Both the position numbers and the translations under genes were made by a program. The notes below the pieces were generated by a model, which did no database searches, had not been told where the DNA came from, and worked only from the letters and a program-made list of their open reading frames with translations. Below are positions 25,226-35,119 of a stretch of DNA of 64,000 nt, piece after piece. Position 1 is the stretch's first letter; every line of letters starts with the position of its first letter. This DNA is from Acanthosepion pharaonis (Eukaryota > Mollusca > Cephalopoda > Sepiida > Sepiidae). The stretch is from NCBI GenBank assembly GCA_903632075.3, contig CAHIKZ030000395.1, forward strand, positions 1-64,000, in the 5' to 3' direction.

Positions 25226-25987
25226 TTTCTTTTATAACTGGTCATAAACCTAATAAAATGTGAATAAAAAATGCATGATTTCTCCATAGAAACCGATCCC
25301 CCTTAACTCATATGACCCGGTCAACATAAACAAAAAAACTAACATGAAGTATTTCCCTCCCTATATTTGTGTGAAGCGAAAAGAAAAACATTTGCTTGTA
25401 ATTTTGAGTGTGCGACTCTCAAAAATGTTCACATACACAAGCATCAGTATTTTTGGGGATGAAAAATTGATGCATTTATCAAGCTGAATTTAACACTGAA
25501 TTGAATTAATCTTTGATGTCAGGCAGCGTTAAGAAAATTAAAGATCACTGACAATGAGTTCAGTTAATGTCACAAATTAATGCTCGTTCAAGAAAAAAAA
25601 AATGTTAAAAACTGTTGAATTGGATTATTGTAAATAATTAAATTTTTTGTTTAATAAAGTATATCTACGCAAGTAACAGACAAATAATAATGTAAAAGTT
25701 TTATTAATCTTCTTTTCAGTCGACTGCTGTCATGTAAATTCAATCACCGGCATAAATTACTTAAAAATCAAGAAAATCTATAGCGCGTTTTTAGAATTAC
25801 TTCTCAAAATTTCATATTGCATTTCAACTTAATAATTCATTATTGCAATTTTTTTTCTTTTTTGTAAAAGGAAGAAGGAAGCATTAAATAGTTTCGAATT
25901 TCCACAAATAAAATCATAAAAATAGAAAAGAAAGAAAACAACATCGCATAATATGTAAAGTTAAGTGATTCTCGCGAAAATATGAGT
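25226..25987. other. AT-rich intergenic DNA, nothing recognised
   Basis: Separates the TACCTCC element from the H2B 3' end. No supported ORF, RNA gene or repeat apart from A/T runs. Confidence 0.4.
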
Positions 25988-26003
25988 GGCCCTGAAAAGG
26001 GCC
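25988..26003 (-). terminator. Histone H2B 3' stem-loop
   Basis: Minus strand GGCCCTTTTCAGGGCC: stem of five G/C-type pairs with a TTTTCA apex, 24 nt after the stop. Flank ACTCA follows. Close to the metazoan consensus. Confidence 0.93.
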
Positions 26004-26027
26004 TTTTGTATGAAAACCATATCAGGT

Positions 26028-26396
26028 TTACTTGGTGCTAGTGTATTTGGTAACAGCCTTGGTTCCTTCAGAAACGGCATGTTTAGCCAATTCTCCGGGT
26101 AAAAGAAGACGGACAGCGGTCTGAACTTCACGGCTGGTGATGGTTGAACGTTTATTGTAATGGGCCAGACGACTAGATTCAGCAGCGATTCTCTCGAACA
26201 GATCGTTGACAAAGCTGTTCATGATGGACATAGCTTTACTGGAAATGCCGGTATCGGGATGTACCTGTTTCATCACTTTGTAGATGTAGATAGAGTAGCT
26301 TTCCTTTCTCTTACGTTTCACTTTCTTGCCATCGGCCCGGACAGGTTTAGCTTTTGCAGCCTTCTTAGCACCCTTAGAGCTTACCTTGGGAGGCAT
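26028..26396 (-). CDS. Histone H2B
   Basis: Complete 122-codon H2B, intronless. A basic tail MPPKVSSKGAKKAAKAKPVR is followed by the histone fold from about residue 33 (KRKESYSIYIYKVMKQVHP), with NSFVNDLFERIAAE, then SREVQTAVRLLLPGEL, and the C-terminal helix ending VTKYTSTK. The ubiquitination-site lysine near the C-terminus (AVTKYTS) is present. Small differences such as NDLF for NDIF and a TSTK end are within family range. It dimerises with H2A and is transcribed divergently from H2A, 252 bp apart. TATATAAG at 26445-26452 and an ATTGG (inverted CCAAT) at 26499-26503 lie upstream. Confidence 0.98.
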   Translation of the reverse strand: MPPKVSSKGAKKAAKAKPVRADGKKVKRKRKESYSIYIYKVMKQVHPDTGISSKAMSIMNSFVNDLFERIAAESSRLAHYNKRSTITSREVQTAVRLLLPGELAKHAVSEGTKAVTKYTSTK

Positions 26397-26648
26397 GTTT
26401 GTAAATGGACGTGAGTTAGCTTAATGACAAGTCCGTTCCTATTTCTTATATATTATAACAGTAGGCTCCAGCGATGACCAGCAAGGCATGACTGTCTGAT
26501 TGGTCAATAAATACCACGACACCAGTTTTATTTTATCATCAGACACGCCCACCACATCGGTAAATGCTGTGAGCCACTTTTGGCCTTTTTAAAGCTAATC
26601 TCCTTGCCTGATGGTCATTGTATCACCAGCAACAAACATTCAGTCATC
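26397..26648. promoter_or_regulatory. Bidirectional H2B-H2A promoter
   Basis: H2B TATA: TATATAAG on the minus strand at 26445-26452 (about 50 bp from the ATG). H2A TATA-like TTTTTAAAG at 26586-26594 (about 55 bp from the ATG). A central inverted CCAAT box (ATTGGTCA) lies at 26499-26506. No octamer ATTTGCAT was seen in this interval. Confidence 0.7.
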
Positions 26649-27023
26649 ATGTCAGGTCGAGGCAAAGGAGGTAAAGTAAAGGGAAAGAGTAAGACCCGTT
26701 CATCCCGTGCTGGACTTCAATTCCCCGTCGGTCGTATCCATCGTCTCCTGCGTAAAGGCAATTATTCGCAACGTGTCGGTGCCGGTGCCCCAGTATACTT
26801 GGCTGCTGTCATGGAATATCTGACCGCCGAGGTTCTCGAGTTGGCAGGTAATGCTGCCAGAGACAACAAGAAATCCAGAATCATCCCCCGTCACTTACAG
26901 TTGGCTATCCGTAATGATGAGGAGTTGAACAGATTGTTATCCGGAGTAACTATCGCCCAGGGTGGTGTCCTCCCCAACATCCAAGCTGTCCTCTTACCCA
27001 AGAAAACCCAGAAGTCTGCCTAA
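26649..27023 (+). CDS. Histone H2A
   Basis: Complete 124-codon canonical H2A, intronless. The start at 26649 gives [20 protein letters not shown]; an upstream in-frame ATG at 26580 precedes the promoter/leader and is rejected. The histone fold includes AGLQFPVGRIHRLLRKGNY, AVMEYLTAEVLELAGN and RHLQLAIRNDEELN. The docking region reads SGVTIAQGGVLPNIQ and the tail LLPKKTQKSA. No SQ(E/D)Y motif (so not H2A.X) and no H2A.Z-type substitutions. Partner of the adjacent H2B. Coding sequence looks fully intact, but the 3' stem-loop is damaged (see 27050-27077). Confidence 0.98.
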   Translation: MSGRGKGGKVKGKSKTRSSRAGLQFPVGRIHRLLRKGNYSQRVGAGAPVYLAAVMEYLTAEVLELAGNAARDNKKSRIIPRHLQLAIRNDEELNRLLSGVTIAQGGVLPNIQAVLLPKKTQKSA

Positions 27024-27049
27024 AAACGCATTTATTTATTTTATCTACA

Positions 27050-27077
27050 TACTCGTTTATTTTTTAAGGGCCACAAA
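27050..27077 (+). terminator. Degraded H2A 3' stem-loop (3' arm only)
   Basis: The expected position holds TTTTTTAAGGGCCACAAA: the 3' arm AAGGGCC at 27066-27072 and an ACAAA flank are normal, 43 nt after the stop. The preceding sequence (ACTCGTTTAT) cannot pair with it, whereas GGCCCTT would be expected. Without the stem, normal SLBP-dependent processing should fail. An ATTAAA at about 27208 is the nearest poly(A)-like signal. Confidence 0.75.
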
Positions 27078-27136
27078 CATTTTAACGATTGTCTTTTAAC
27101 TGTACATATTTTTTAGAAATTTAATTTTAATCAAAA

Positions 27137-27205
27137 TGAGACTTTATATTTGCTTGATTAATCAAATTAATTTGATTGGTTAATTAAAATAATCTCATTT
27201 TTATG
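27137..27205. repeat. Long AT-rich palindrome downstream of H2A
   Basis: Outer arms AAAATGAGA / TCTCATTTTT and inner arms ATTAATCAAATT / AATTTGATTGGTTAAT are arranged symmetrically, giving an imperfect hairpin of about 68 nt. It may serve as an alternative 3'-end structure for the damaged H2A or be a small element; not decided. Confidence 0.6.
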
Positions 27206-27587
27206 ATTATTAAATGCATTATTTTTCAAATTAATATCTTTCCCTGTTGGCCACTACAAATTAATATGGTATTATTCAAATAGACTTTAAGAAATGTAGA
27301 ATTATTGTAGAAATCATTATTCAAAACTTATTTCTATTTTCTTACTTTTTAATGTAAATGATCTATTACTCACGATTAGTAAATAAAATTTGAATTGACT
27401 GGAAGATTTTTTTGTTGTTAAAATAGCAGATTAACGGTCTTTTTTTGTCGTCGTTCATCGCAATGAAATTCCCTTTCTTAAAAAAATCTTCCAAATATAA
27501 AATATGCTTTTCTGAATCTTTATTTGAGGAATATTACCTGATTTAAAATATAATTACTCTAAAATTGATTTTTAAAATATTTTTCAA

Positions 27588-29712
27588 AATGCAATTTTTT
27601 AACCTGACAGTAGCCGTGTTGAGAATGATGACAGATGTAATATTTTTCAACGAAGACTCACAGAGTTATCGTTCTTATTTTCTAATTATTTAGTTTATGC
27701 TCGAAAGTTCATACAAAAATCGGCACGTTTATACACATATAAAAAATTCAAAATTCTTTTCAATGTATTAATTAATGTTTAATGCTTTGCATTAAGCTTT
27801 TCCATTTATGATTTTTACACAAAGTTTTCACTTAATAATAATAATATTCTCTAAAAGACTGAAATTAATACAGAAATTTAGAAGATTTAAAAGTTGATAA
27901 TTTTTTCGAATTAAAATTTTAAGAAACCATGATAAAATCTTTTGTAAATATTCATTATTCATCGAATTTTTTTCTTTAGAAAATCTCATTTGGCAATTTT
28001 TTTTAATTTTATTTTATTTTATAAAAACTTTTCCGTTGACCATTAATATTCTTCAATTTGAAAATTGACGAACGAAAATTTGTCAAAATTCCATAAAATC
28101 AAGTGACTGAGCGTCACAGATGTAAAAAAAAAAGAAGTTTTTTTTACAAAGATTGTTTTTAAATTCCAAAAGTAATTTAAATAATTTGTGAATATATCCT
28201 GAACATTTCATTAAATTCTGACAGTTATTTGATTTTCACAAGAATTTCCAAAACAATGTGTTTCTTCTAAAAAAAAAAAAAAGAATTAAATTTCGTAATA
28301 CTCATTTTTGGGGCACGCAAGAAAACAAGATTTTTTTTTTTTTGCGTACGTGTTAGAAATGATTAAAAAATAAAATAAAATAATATAAAAATACATTGAC
28401 CTTTACTCTTAATAATAACAAACATTTTGACGATAAAATTTTGTTTTTATCAAGTTTTATTTATGCCTTTTTTTCATTATGCATTTTTTTTTGAGGTATC
28501 AAAATTAAATGGAATGAATATCATGCTTTTTATTTTGTTTATAGATTTTTTCTTTTAATGATAACCTTTTCATTGCACGCCTTTAAAACTTAGAAAGCGA
28601 AATGAGCATTTAATATTAGAAGTAGTGATTTTTTTTCGAAATATTGTTGATACATGAGTAAGATATGGAATAAAGGAGACTAAAATAATTCTAGTAAGTG
28701 GGCATTTCTAATCTACTTATTTGTTTTACTCCCAAAATATATTTATCAAACAACCACTCCTTTCTTTATCTAAGCACTTAACTTGACCCTAGACCAGGTG
28801 TCGTCAAACCTTTTTGAGTAGAGACCCCCTTTTGCTTCGCTTCTTTCCCCCAGAGACAACTTTTAAAATATCTTTAAACTTTAAAACTAGCATTGATGTT
28901 GGCAATTAAAATCAACCAAAAAAAGTATTTGATGACATGAAATTACATGAAAAATATATTTCGGTTTAAGAAATTTTGATCAGGTTCAAAATTTTACTCG
29001 CAAAATATATTAACTAATTCCAATGAATCAAGCAAATAATTTATTATGTCAATCAATCCTAAATACAGCCGATGTTACTGAATATGAAATGCATATCCGC
29101 TACTAATATCCAAGTAATAAGGTATTGTATGCAAAGATGAACAAAACCGGGAATGAATTGCCTCAAATGCAGAGAAGCACTGAAATTAGTGCCCTATAAA
29201 AGTCACATTGATGGGTATGCTTGGAAATATATGAAAAAGTACTGGATTCACCGGATTTATTTTCTTTTTTTCTTTTATTATGAAGATTTCAAATCAAATA
29301 TCCACTAATGTTTTTTTTATTTTTTTATTTTTTTTTTTTGAGAAATTCAAACTTGATGCCACAACTTTGGCAATTAACATGTTTTGTAACTTTAATTGTG
29401 TACAAATTGATTTTCATTCAGTCTTCATATTGATTCAAGACACTTGACAATTCTTTACACACAGAAAAATATTAATTTGCATCTTTCAGTCAAGGCTGAG
29501 TTTTTGGCCACTTACTAATTATTTTATTATCTGTAAAACTTAGAAAATTAGTACGTGACTTGACTTTATTTAAAATAATATTCGACCAAAGAATGAATTA
29601 AAATATTTAATTATATACTGCAGTCATTAAATAAAAATGTAAATTTACAATTTAAAATTACCATCCAAAGGAGGATTAAATATATGAATCATAATTATGT
29701 ATATCTTGTAAT
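27588..29712 (+). repeat. Direct segmental duplication, right copy of 40-2790
   Basis: Same order and orientation as the left copy: TACCTCC-family element to about 28480, then the 'accaggtgtcgtcaaacc' block near 28793, then 'aaaattaccatccaaaggag' near 29652, leading into an H4 3' fragment. Lacks the inserts of the left copy at 1790-2190 and 2800-2900. Confidence 0.8.
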
Positions 29713-29734
29713 AAATCATCCGTAGAAAATGGGT

Positions 29735-29905
29735 GGCCCTAAAAAGGGCCATTGAGTCAAAATCTTTATATTTAACCACCGAAGCCGTAGAGAGTTCTGT
29801 CTTGTCTCTTCAGGACATAGACCCATCCATGGTGGTAACTCTCTTCCTCTTAGATATGCTCAGTGTAGGTTAAGATATCACAGATAACATTCCCATAAGC
29901 ACACC
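29735..29905 (-). pseudogene. Histone H4 pseudogene, 3' end
   Basis: Minus strand reads the last ~35 codons of H4 (RKRVTTMDGSMS-like, then [11 protein letters not shown], stop at 29772-29774). A perfect stem-loop GGCCCTTTTTAGGGCC lies at 29735-29750. Upstream residues degrade into unmatched sequence by 29905. Partner of 2928-3045, but this copy retains the correct GFGG end and an intact stem-loop. Confidence 0.88.
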
Positions 29906-30516
29906 AGTGTCTTCAGTGATTTGTAGACCCTGAAAAGGATCCATTTTATAGAAAGCCTTATATGAAATCAAATGTGAATATTTGTTTGCTATGCAAATAT
30001 AAATTTTTTATTACATTTCATTCTATGCGCGTCTCGTCTCCCAACCTTAGAACAGAAAAGAAACCTTAAATGTTGAAAATCGAGATTAGAAAATAAACTT
30101 TATTTTCTATTTTTGTATTTATTCTTAACGATTTCTTTATACAAAAGTCTTGTCTTAATGGATCCGAGGAACCACGAAATATGAAATCTATCGAATACGT
30201 AATTGTAGCAGTGTTAGAAATCCATTTTTAGGGATCAGCTACTTCCCGGTGCATCGATTTACTATGAATATCTATTGCAAATTGTACAGACCCGTAAACA
30301 CTTGAAATACCTGGCAGAAATAGACTATTTGTTGATTTTACAATTTTTAGTAGCACTCATTAACCTGATCCTTAGTTATTTTGCGATGAAAAAATTTATC
30401 TAAGACCCAACGTCCGTTTACCATTTCTTTGGAATCCTTCAACAACAATTTCATGAGAAATGGAATTAAGATTTAGATAGATTTTATGAATTTTTACTAC
30501 TTTTATGAAATAAAAA
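29906..30516. other. H3 3'-end/promoter remnant (29925-30045), then AT-rich DNA
   Basis: 'gtgatttgtagaccctgaaaaggatc' at 29922-29942 resembles the H3 stem-loop flank. Then come ATGCAAAT at 29991-29998 and 'tattacatttcattctatgc', matching 12205-12345 in the same order. No coding sequence lies between. 30050-30516 is AT-rich with no recognised gene. Confidence 0.5.
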
Positions 30517-31567
30517 GGAAATATATTTGAACAGACATTAACAGAATCCAAAAAGGCTCTGCGCTTCAGTGTTGTGGTAAATATGATATTCTCATACAAT
30601 AAAATGAATTTAGTAATGAAATTATTATAATTATAATTTGAAAGAGGGACATTAATTTAGAATTAAATGAATGTCATAAAATTATTATAAATGTAATTTC
30701 AAAGAAGAGTCGCTCTCTTCATCCGTGTGTATCAAATAATTTTGTAAATTCTTTTATAAAAGTCCTTTATCATAAAAGACACCCATTTCTCTGTTCAGGC
30801 ACATCATCTGTCAGATGCATTTCATGACAGATAGTTATTTTCCGATTTTAAAAAATAAGAAATAAAAAAAATATAAAAATAGACCCAGGATAAGAAAATA
30901 AATACGGGTTCACACAAGAAACCAGTGCAGAAAATTTCGTAGCTTTTTTATGATAATTTTTGTTTAACTTCTTCAATTTACAAGCGAAGAAAGAGAGAGA
31001 ATTTTGCAAATTATTAATCAAGTTAAACACAGAAATTATTTTCTAAATACTCAATGAACAAAAGAATCATATTTGCTTAAAATTCTGAGACATTTTTTGT
31101 ATAGATACAAGCGATTGGCAAAAAATAAAACTAATTAGCATAACACCAGGGTATTTTTGGCGTAAAGTAATTGTTAGCAAACTAATGATTACGAAAAACT
31201 AAATCTTGTCATCTTCAAGTGGAAATTGATTAAGAAAATGTACATATCTTGCGATGGTTGAATAAAATGTTTGTAGAAAATGGGTGGCCCCAAAAAGGGC
31301 CGTTGAAAGAAAACATTTTCATATTTATAGCCCGAATCCATAGGGAATTTTGCCTTGTCTCTTCAGGGCATAGACCACATCCATGGCGGTAACAGTCTTT
31401 CTCTTGGCATGCTCGGATTATGTGATGTCATCACGTATAACATTCTCAAGGAAACCACGTGTTTTCTCGTAGATGGGACCAAAGTTATGCTTGACTCCAC
31501 CTCTGCGAGCTAGACGCAAGTTGGTGATGCCCTGCATGTTATCTCTGAGCACCTTGCGTTGCATAAT
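30517..31567 (+). repeat. Direct segmental duplication B, right copy of 10276-11320
   Basis: Near-identical to 10276-11320 including the H4 pseudogene and its truncated edge. Lies only ~0.6 kb after the other H4 fragment, whereas the left pair of fragments is about 8 kb apart. Confidence 0.85.
31286..31565 (-). pseudogene. Histone H4 pseudogene, lacks N-terminus
   Basis: Best-preserved H4 relic: minus strand reads KVLRDNMQGITNLRLARRGG, then a [19 protein letters not shown] stretch and a premature stop where Y88 should be. After the stop the reading continues [29 protein letters not shown] and stop at 31325-31327. In-frame deletions remove parts of KPAIRR and VLKV. A stem-loop with one extra G-type change is at 31286-31301. 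Starts at about residue 20, as in its partner at 10997-11286. Confidence 0.9.
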
Positions 31568-31711
31568 TAAATAAAGATAATAATTTGAATGTTTATTTTA
31601 CTTGCTAACTTGTATCAATCCAATAATCGCCATAAGTAGAGATATTATCATAGAAAAAATTATTGATAAAACATCCAACTTATTATCTTTAATTAATTAT
31701 GCAACGCAAGG

Positions 31712-33185
31712 AACCTCCACTTTTTTCGGCAAAATTTTCGATACCTAACTTTAAAATAAATTTTTAAAAATGAAAAAACATGCTTGAAGATTTCATTTTA
31801 GCTTTAATTGAAAGTTTAATCATTAAATTTATTATTTCCATTAAGTAAACAATTCTGGTGTATTTCAGATAGAAACTATATACATTGGAATGTCAAATTT
31901 AATTTTGTAATTTTAAATTTTCTTAAATTCCCGCCATTTTCTTAATTTTAAGAAATTTGTAAACAAACACAAATTTATTGATTTTAAAAATATTTTTAAA
32001 AGTTTCTGACACGTTATTTTAGTAAAATTAGAAAATTTAATGTTAAATTAATCAGATTTAAAAGAAATATTACTTACTTCTAGCATAAAAAAGTAATATA
32101 CAACCAATTATTAACGATTGGTATTGTTATTTTTATTCAATATTTGATCTATGTGTTGATTGACGAGTGATGACAGCTACTACGGATGACCATAAAAAAT
32201 GAAAATTATTAGAAATCTGAGTGAACGCTTTTTTTTAGTTTTACTGAAAGGACAAAACTCTTTTTATAATAATGGCAATTTCAGTCTACTGTACATGGAA
32301 ACAAGGAACGTATTAAGTAAAAAAATACATAAAAAATTATTTGAAAAAAAATTAGCACAACTAAGTTTATTAAACTTAGCAATTTTCAACTCGTAAATTT
32401 TGTTTCTACTTAATTACTAATTACCACAAGGAAATAGCCTAATACAGAATTTTGCACGATTTTTAAACTATTATAAATTATAATTAAAATTTAAAACAAA
32501 TGAAAAAATTCTTGTAAAATTTAAGTATTCATCAGAAAAAATTTCTTCAGGCAATAATGACCTTAATATTACTTATTTACAAAAGCAATTAAAAGCTTTT
32601 CTAATTAAGTAGTATCATAGATTTATTGGATTCATTATTTTTCAATTCAGAACAGATTTTTAGTTAGCGTAAATTTGAAAAAAAAAGTTGATGATTTACC
32701 ATCTCTAATGACTCTTACTTTAAACAAAAAAAAACTTTTCAGGAAATAAAAAGGTTTTGAATGAAATTTCAGGACAATAAGTAAGTGGGGTGTAACATAT
32801 TTAAAAAACAATATTTTTTACCAAAATTTTCTAGAAAGAAATATTTCAAAAATAATTTCATTCATTTGTGAATAAGTCCTGAAAATTTCATTAAAATCGG
32901 ACAATTACTTGATTTTTACAAGAATTTCCAAATCAATGTGTTTTCAACGGGAAAAAAGCGCAAAAAAAAACAATGTTATTTTAACAGCACCGCGATGACG
33001 TAAAAAAAAGGAAGACTTTAACCAAAATTTCGAACGTGTTAGAAAATATTAAAAAATTTCAAAAAATAATTAAAAAATACTTTTTTCTTTCATCTAAATA
33101 ATAACATAAGCATTTTGACGATAAAACTTTATTTTCGTTAAGTTTGTGGCATTTTTCATTACGCTATGCCGTTTTCCCGCGAAAA
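31712..33185 (+). mobile_element. TACCTCC-family element, plus orientation, right end eroded
   Basis: Left end AACCTCCACTTTTTTCGG at 31712. Internal landmarks appear in order, ending 'gtttgtggcatttttcatta', 'cgctatgccgttttcc' near 33143-33178, where the terminal GGAGGTA is replaced. The copy is longer (~1.47 kb) than the 24191 copy. No coding content; the 65-codon frame at 32199-32396 is AT-driven. Confidence 0.6.
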
Positions 33186-33369
33186 AAAAACAATAAACGT
33201 AAATCATTTCCAAGAATAGAGGAAAAGTATTTACAGATATTTTAAAGATATTTAATTTTAGAATTTTATTTCATAGCAACAAATAAGAAATAAATGGATC
33301 AGTCATATTTCTAAATACAATACAATAATAATTATTGGTATTGCTGTATGTTTAAAAAATAAACAAGCA

Positions 33370-33440
33370 TGCATCGGCCGGGAATCGAACCCGGGCCGCC
33401 CGCGTGGCAGGCGAGCATTCTACCACTGAACCACCGATGC
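33370..33440 (-). tRNA. tRNA-Gly (anticodon GCC)
   Basis: 71-nt minus-strand tRNA. The acceptor GCATCGG pairs fully with CCGATGC plus discriminator A. D-arm text GGTTCAGTGGTAGAA holds the A box. The anticodon loop is CTGCCAC (GCC), and the T-arm CCGGGTTCGATTCCCGG holds a perfect B box. A T6 run about 10 nt downstream on the same strand (plus 33354-33360 as A-run) is a plausible Pol III terminator. All stems pair, so it is likely functional. Related relics lie at 13485, 35048 and 39295. Confidence 0.93.
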
Positions 33441-33960
33441 CCCGTTGGACTCATATGTATTTTATTAACTCATTGTAGAATTCATGAATCTATTGTAAAT
33501 GATAATATATTGGTCAGTGCTGTCGATGTTATTTACGGCAAAGATTTAGGAATGGAAATTTATTTTCTTGACAAAAGAATTAAAACGAGGAAAAAAGACA
33601 TTTTCAGTGATCAAGAAACAATCCAAACGTTACTGACAAAATGGAACACTTCATGCATAAATCATTTAAAGAGCTAATAAATTTGAAGATGTTTATTTTA
33701 CTTGTTAACTTGCATCAATCCAATAATCATCAAAAGTAGAAATATTATCACAGATACAAATATTGATAAAACTTAAACGTAAGTCATTTCCAAGGATAAA
33801 GGAAAACCAATAAGAATTTATACAGATATTTACTTAGAATATTTAATTTTAGAATTTTATTTCATAGCATAGGAATTCAATTTCTTTTATCTGATCAATG
33901 AAAGCGCTGCTGAACAATTATATTTCTGAATACAATATAATATCGGTACATATTATAATA
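33441..33960. other. AT-rich gap with LINE-like scrap
   Basis: Around 33525-33590 'gatgttatttacggcaaaga', then 'ggaatggaaatttattttct', resembles 11665-11715 inside the Tx1-like RT fragment, so a short piece of that element or its flank is present. Nothing else is supported. Confidence 0.35.
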
Positions 33961-34130
33961 AACTAGCAGTATAACCCGTCTTCGACCGGGTCTTTCATTA
34001 CTGGGAATTTTTGTTCAATTGGAGCAGTTTAAGTTTAAAGTCAGCCCACCCGAAAATCAATATTAGTAACAATAATTGGGTGCAACTGAGGCATATCCCC
34101 AAATTGGGGGGTAACAATTTCAATGGAGGG
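33961..34130. mobile_element. Helitron/Helentron-like terminus
   Basis: 'actagcagtataacccgtct' at 33962-33981 followed by 'tcgaccgggt' matches, from memory, a terminal sequence common to Helitron-type elements in molluscs and insects; the embedded ACCCGTCTTCGACCGGGT forms a short hairpin. A second palindrome CCCCAAATTGGGG is at 34097-34109. Element limits are uncertain. Confidence 0.4.
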
Positions 34131-34131
34131 T

Positions 34132-34147
34132 GGCTCTGAAAGGGGCC
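34132..34147 (-). terminator. Histone-type 3' stem-loop sequence after the 34179-34451 ORF
   Basis: Minus strand GGCCCCTTTCAGAGCC followed by ACCCTCC: the 3' half AGAGCCACCC equals the metazoan histone consensus, while the 5' arm has two C-for-T changes (C-A mismatches). It lies 31 nt after the stop of the minus-strand ORF, a histone-like spacing. Confidence 0.5.
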
Positions 34148-34178
34148 GTTTTTTCGCGTTCTTAATCTTGTTTCAGGC

Positions 34179-34451
34179 TCACGCAGCAGCGATTGAAGAG
34201 GCGTTTTTCCTCAGCCGTTGAGTCATTTGATCATTTGCAGCCTCGGGCGCAGAAGCGTTCAGATATACTCTTCTGAAAAGTCGATATCTACGTTGATCTT
34301 CGGACTCAGTGACCCTGAATAAATCATTCCGAGAAACATTTTGAGACAGGCGAACTGAATATTCTAAAGACGATTCGTTATCTCTTATTCGCATGGCGAA
34401 CCTGGTGGCAGCGGTTTTGCAATCTAGACAAGTTCTTTTCTTTGGTGGCAT
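34179..34451 (-). CDS. 90-codon ORF, Helitron Rep/helicase N-terminal-like fragment
   Basis: Starts MPPKKRTCLDCKTAATRF and continues with about three degenerate 22-25-residue repeats of the form R-x-x-ES/SED-x-x-x-x-RL (for example RDNESSLEYSVRLSQ and VTESEDQRRYRLFRR), ending RKNASSIAAA. Arg/Ser/Glu-rich repeats of this kind precede the Helitron_like_N domain in Helitron and PIF1-type helicase proteins; no Rep or helicase domain follows here. It may be a truncated transposon gene. The alternative is a small basic protein gene with a histone-type 3' end, since a histone-like stem-loop follows (34132-34147). No TATA was identified upstream with confidence. Confidence 0.4.
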   Translation of the reverse strand: MPPKKRTCLDCKTAATRFAMRIRDNESSLEYSVRLSQNVSRNDLFRVTESEDQRRYRLFRRVYLNASAPEAANDQMTQRLRKNASSIAAA

Positions 34452-35047
34452 GTTTTAGGTAAGTATGAATTGTCAAATGGAATGCGTGGGCAAATTCCAG
34501 AAGAGAACGCTGTAAAGCTACAGGGATCACTAAGCTCGAATAACTTTAGGAAAGGTGGGAAAAATAAATGTTGAGTAATAAAAAGCAAGCTTACTTATTA
34601 CTACGGTGAATACAATGAAAAAACTGGTAGGATAATAACAAAAATTAATTGGGGACGGCTATAAACGACTTGAGAGAGATTGAAACCTTGGCCAAAAGGA
34701 GGGGAACCGTGTAAGCAGGGTTGGACGTACAGAAGTAGAAGCGGAATTGCGGAATTAAGCAGTAGCAATTGACAATCAGTATGACCCAGCGACATTTGAC
34801 TGGACGTGTAAAGGGGCTTCGTGCAACCAATGGGTAACTGGAACAGGTGTCACGTTCCGCAGGTCATGCGTATGCGAGTGCATCAGCGCGTGTGTCAGCG
34901 GATGGCACATCACGTGTTGCAGGGCCACACGTAGGCGTGTTGCTGCACGCGCTATTTATCAAGGTCAGCAGCAACCGATCACACACACATTTTGAGAATT
35001 ATAGATATAGATTGGTATTGATGTATGTCTTAAAAGAGAAAGAAACT
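34452..35047. other. Less AT-rich unassigned DNA
   Basis: 34845-34990 is rich in CACG/CGTG words and more GC-rich than the flanks. Possibly part of the Helitron-like element. No domain in the short frames. Confidence 0.3.
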
Positions 35048-35119
35048 CGTCGTCTGGGAATCGAACCCGGAATCAGATAGCGAGTAAAGGCAAGTATCCT
35101 ACTACTGAACCAGCAACGC
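35048..35119 (-). pseudogene. tRNA-Gly-derived pseudogene
   Basis: Minus strand GCGTTGCTGGTTCAGTAGTAGG keeps the D-arm/A box and TCCGGGTTCGATTCCCAGA keeps the B box, but the anticodon stem no longer pairs (CTTGC vs CGCTA) and the anticodon is altered. Likely tRNA-derived repeat or dead gene. Confidence 0.65.
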
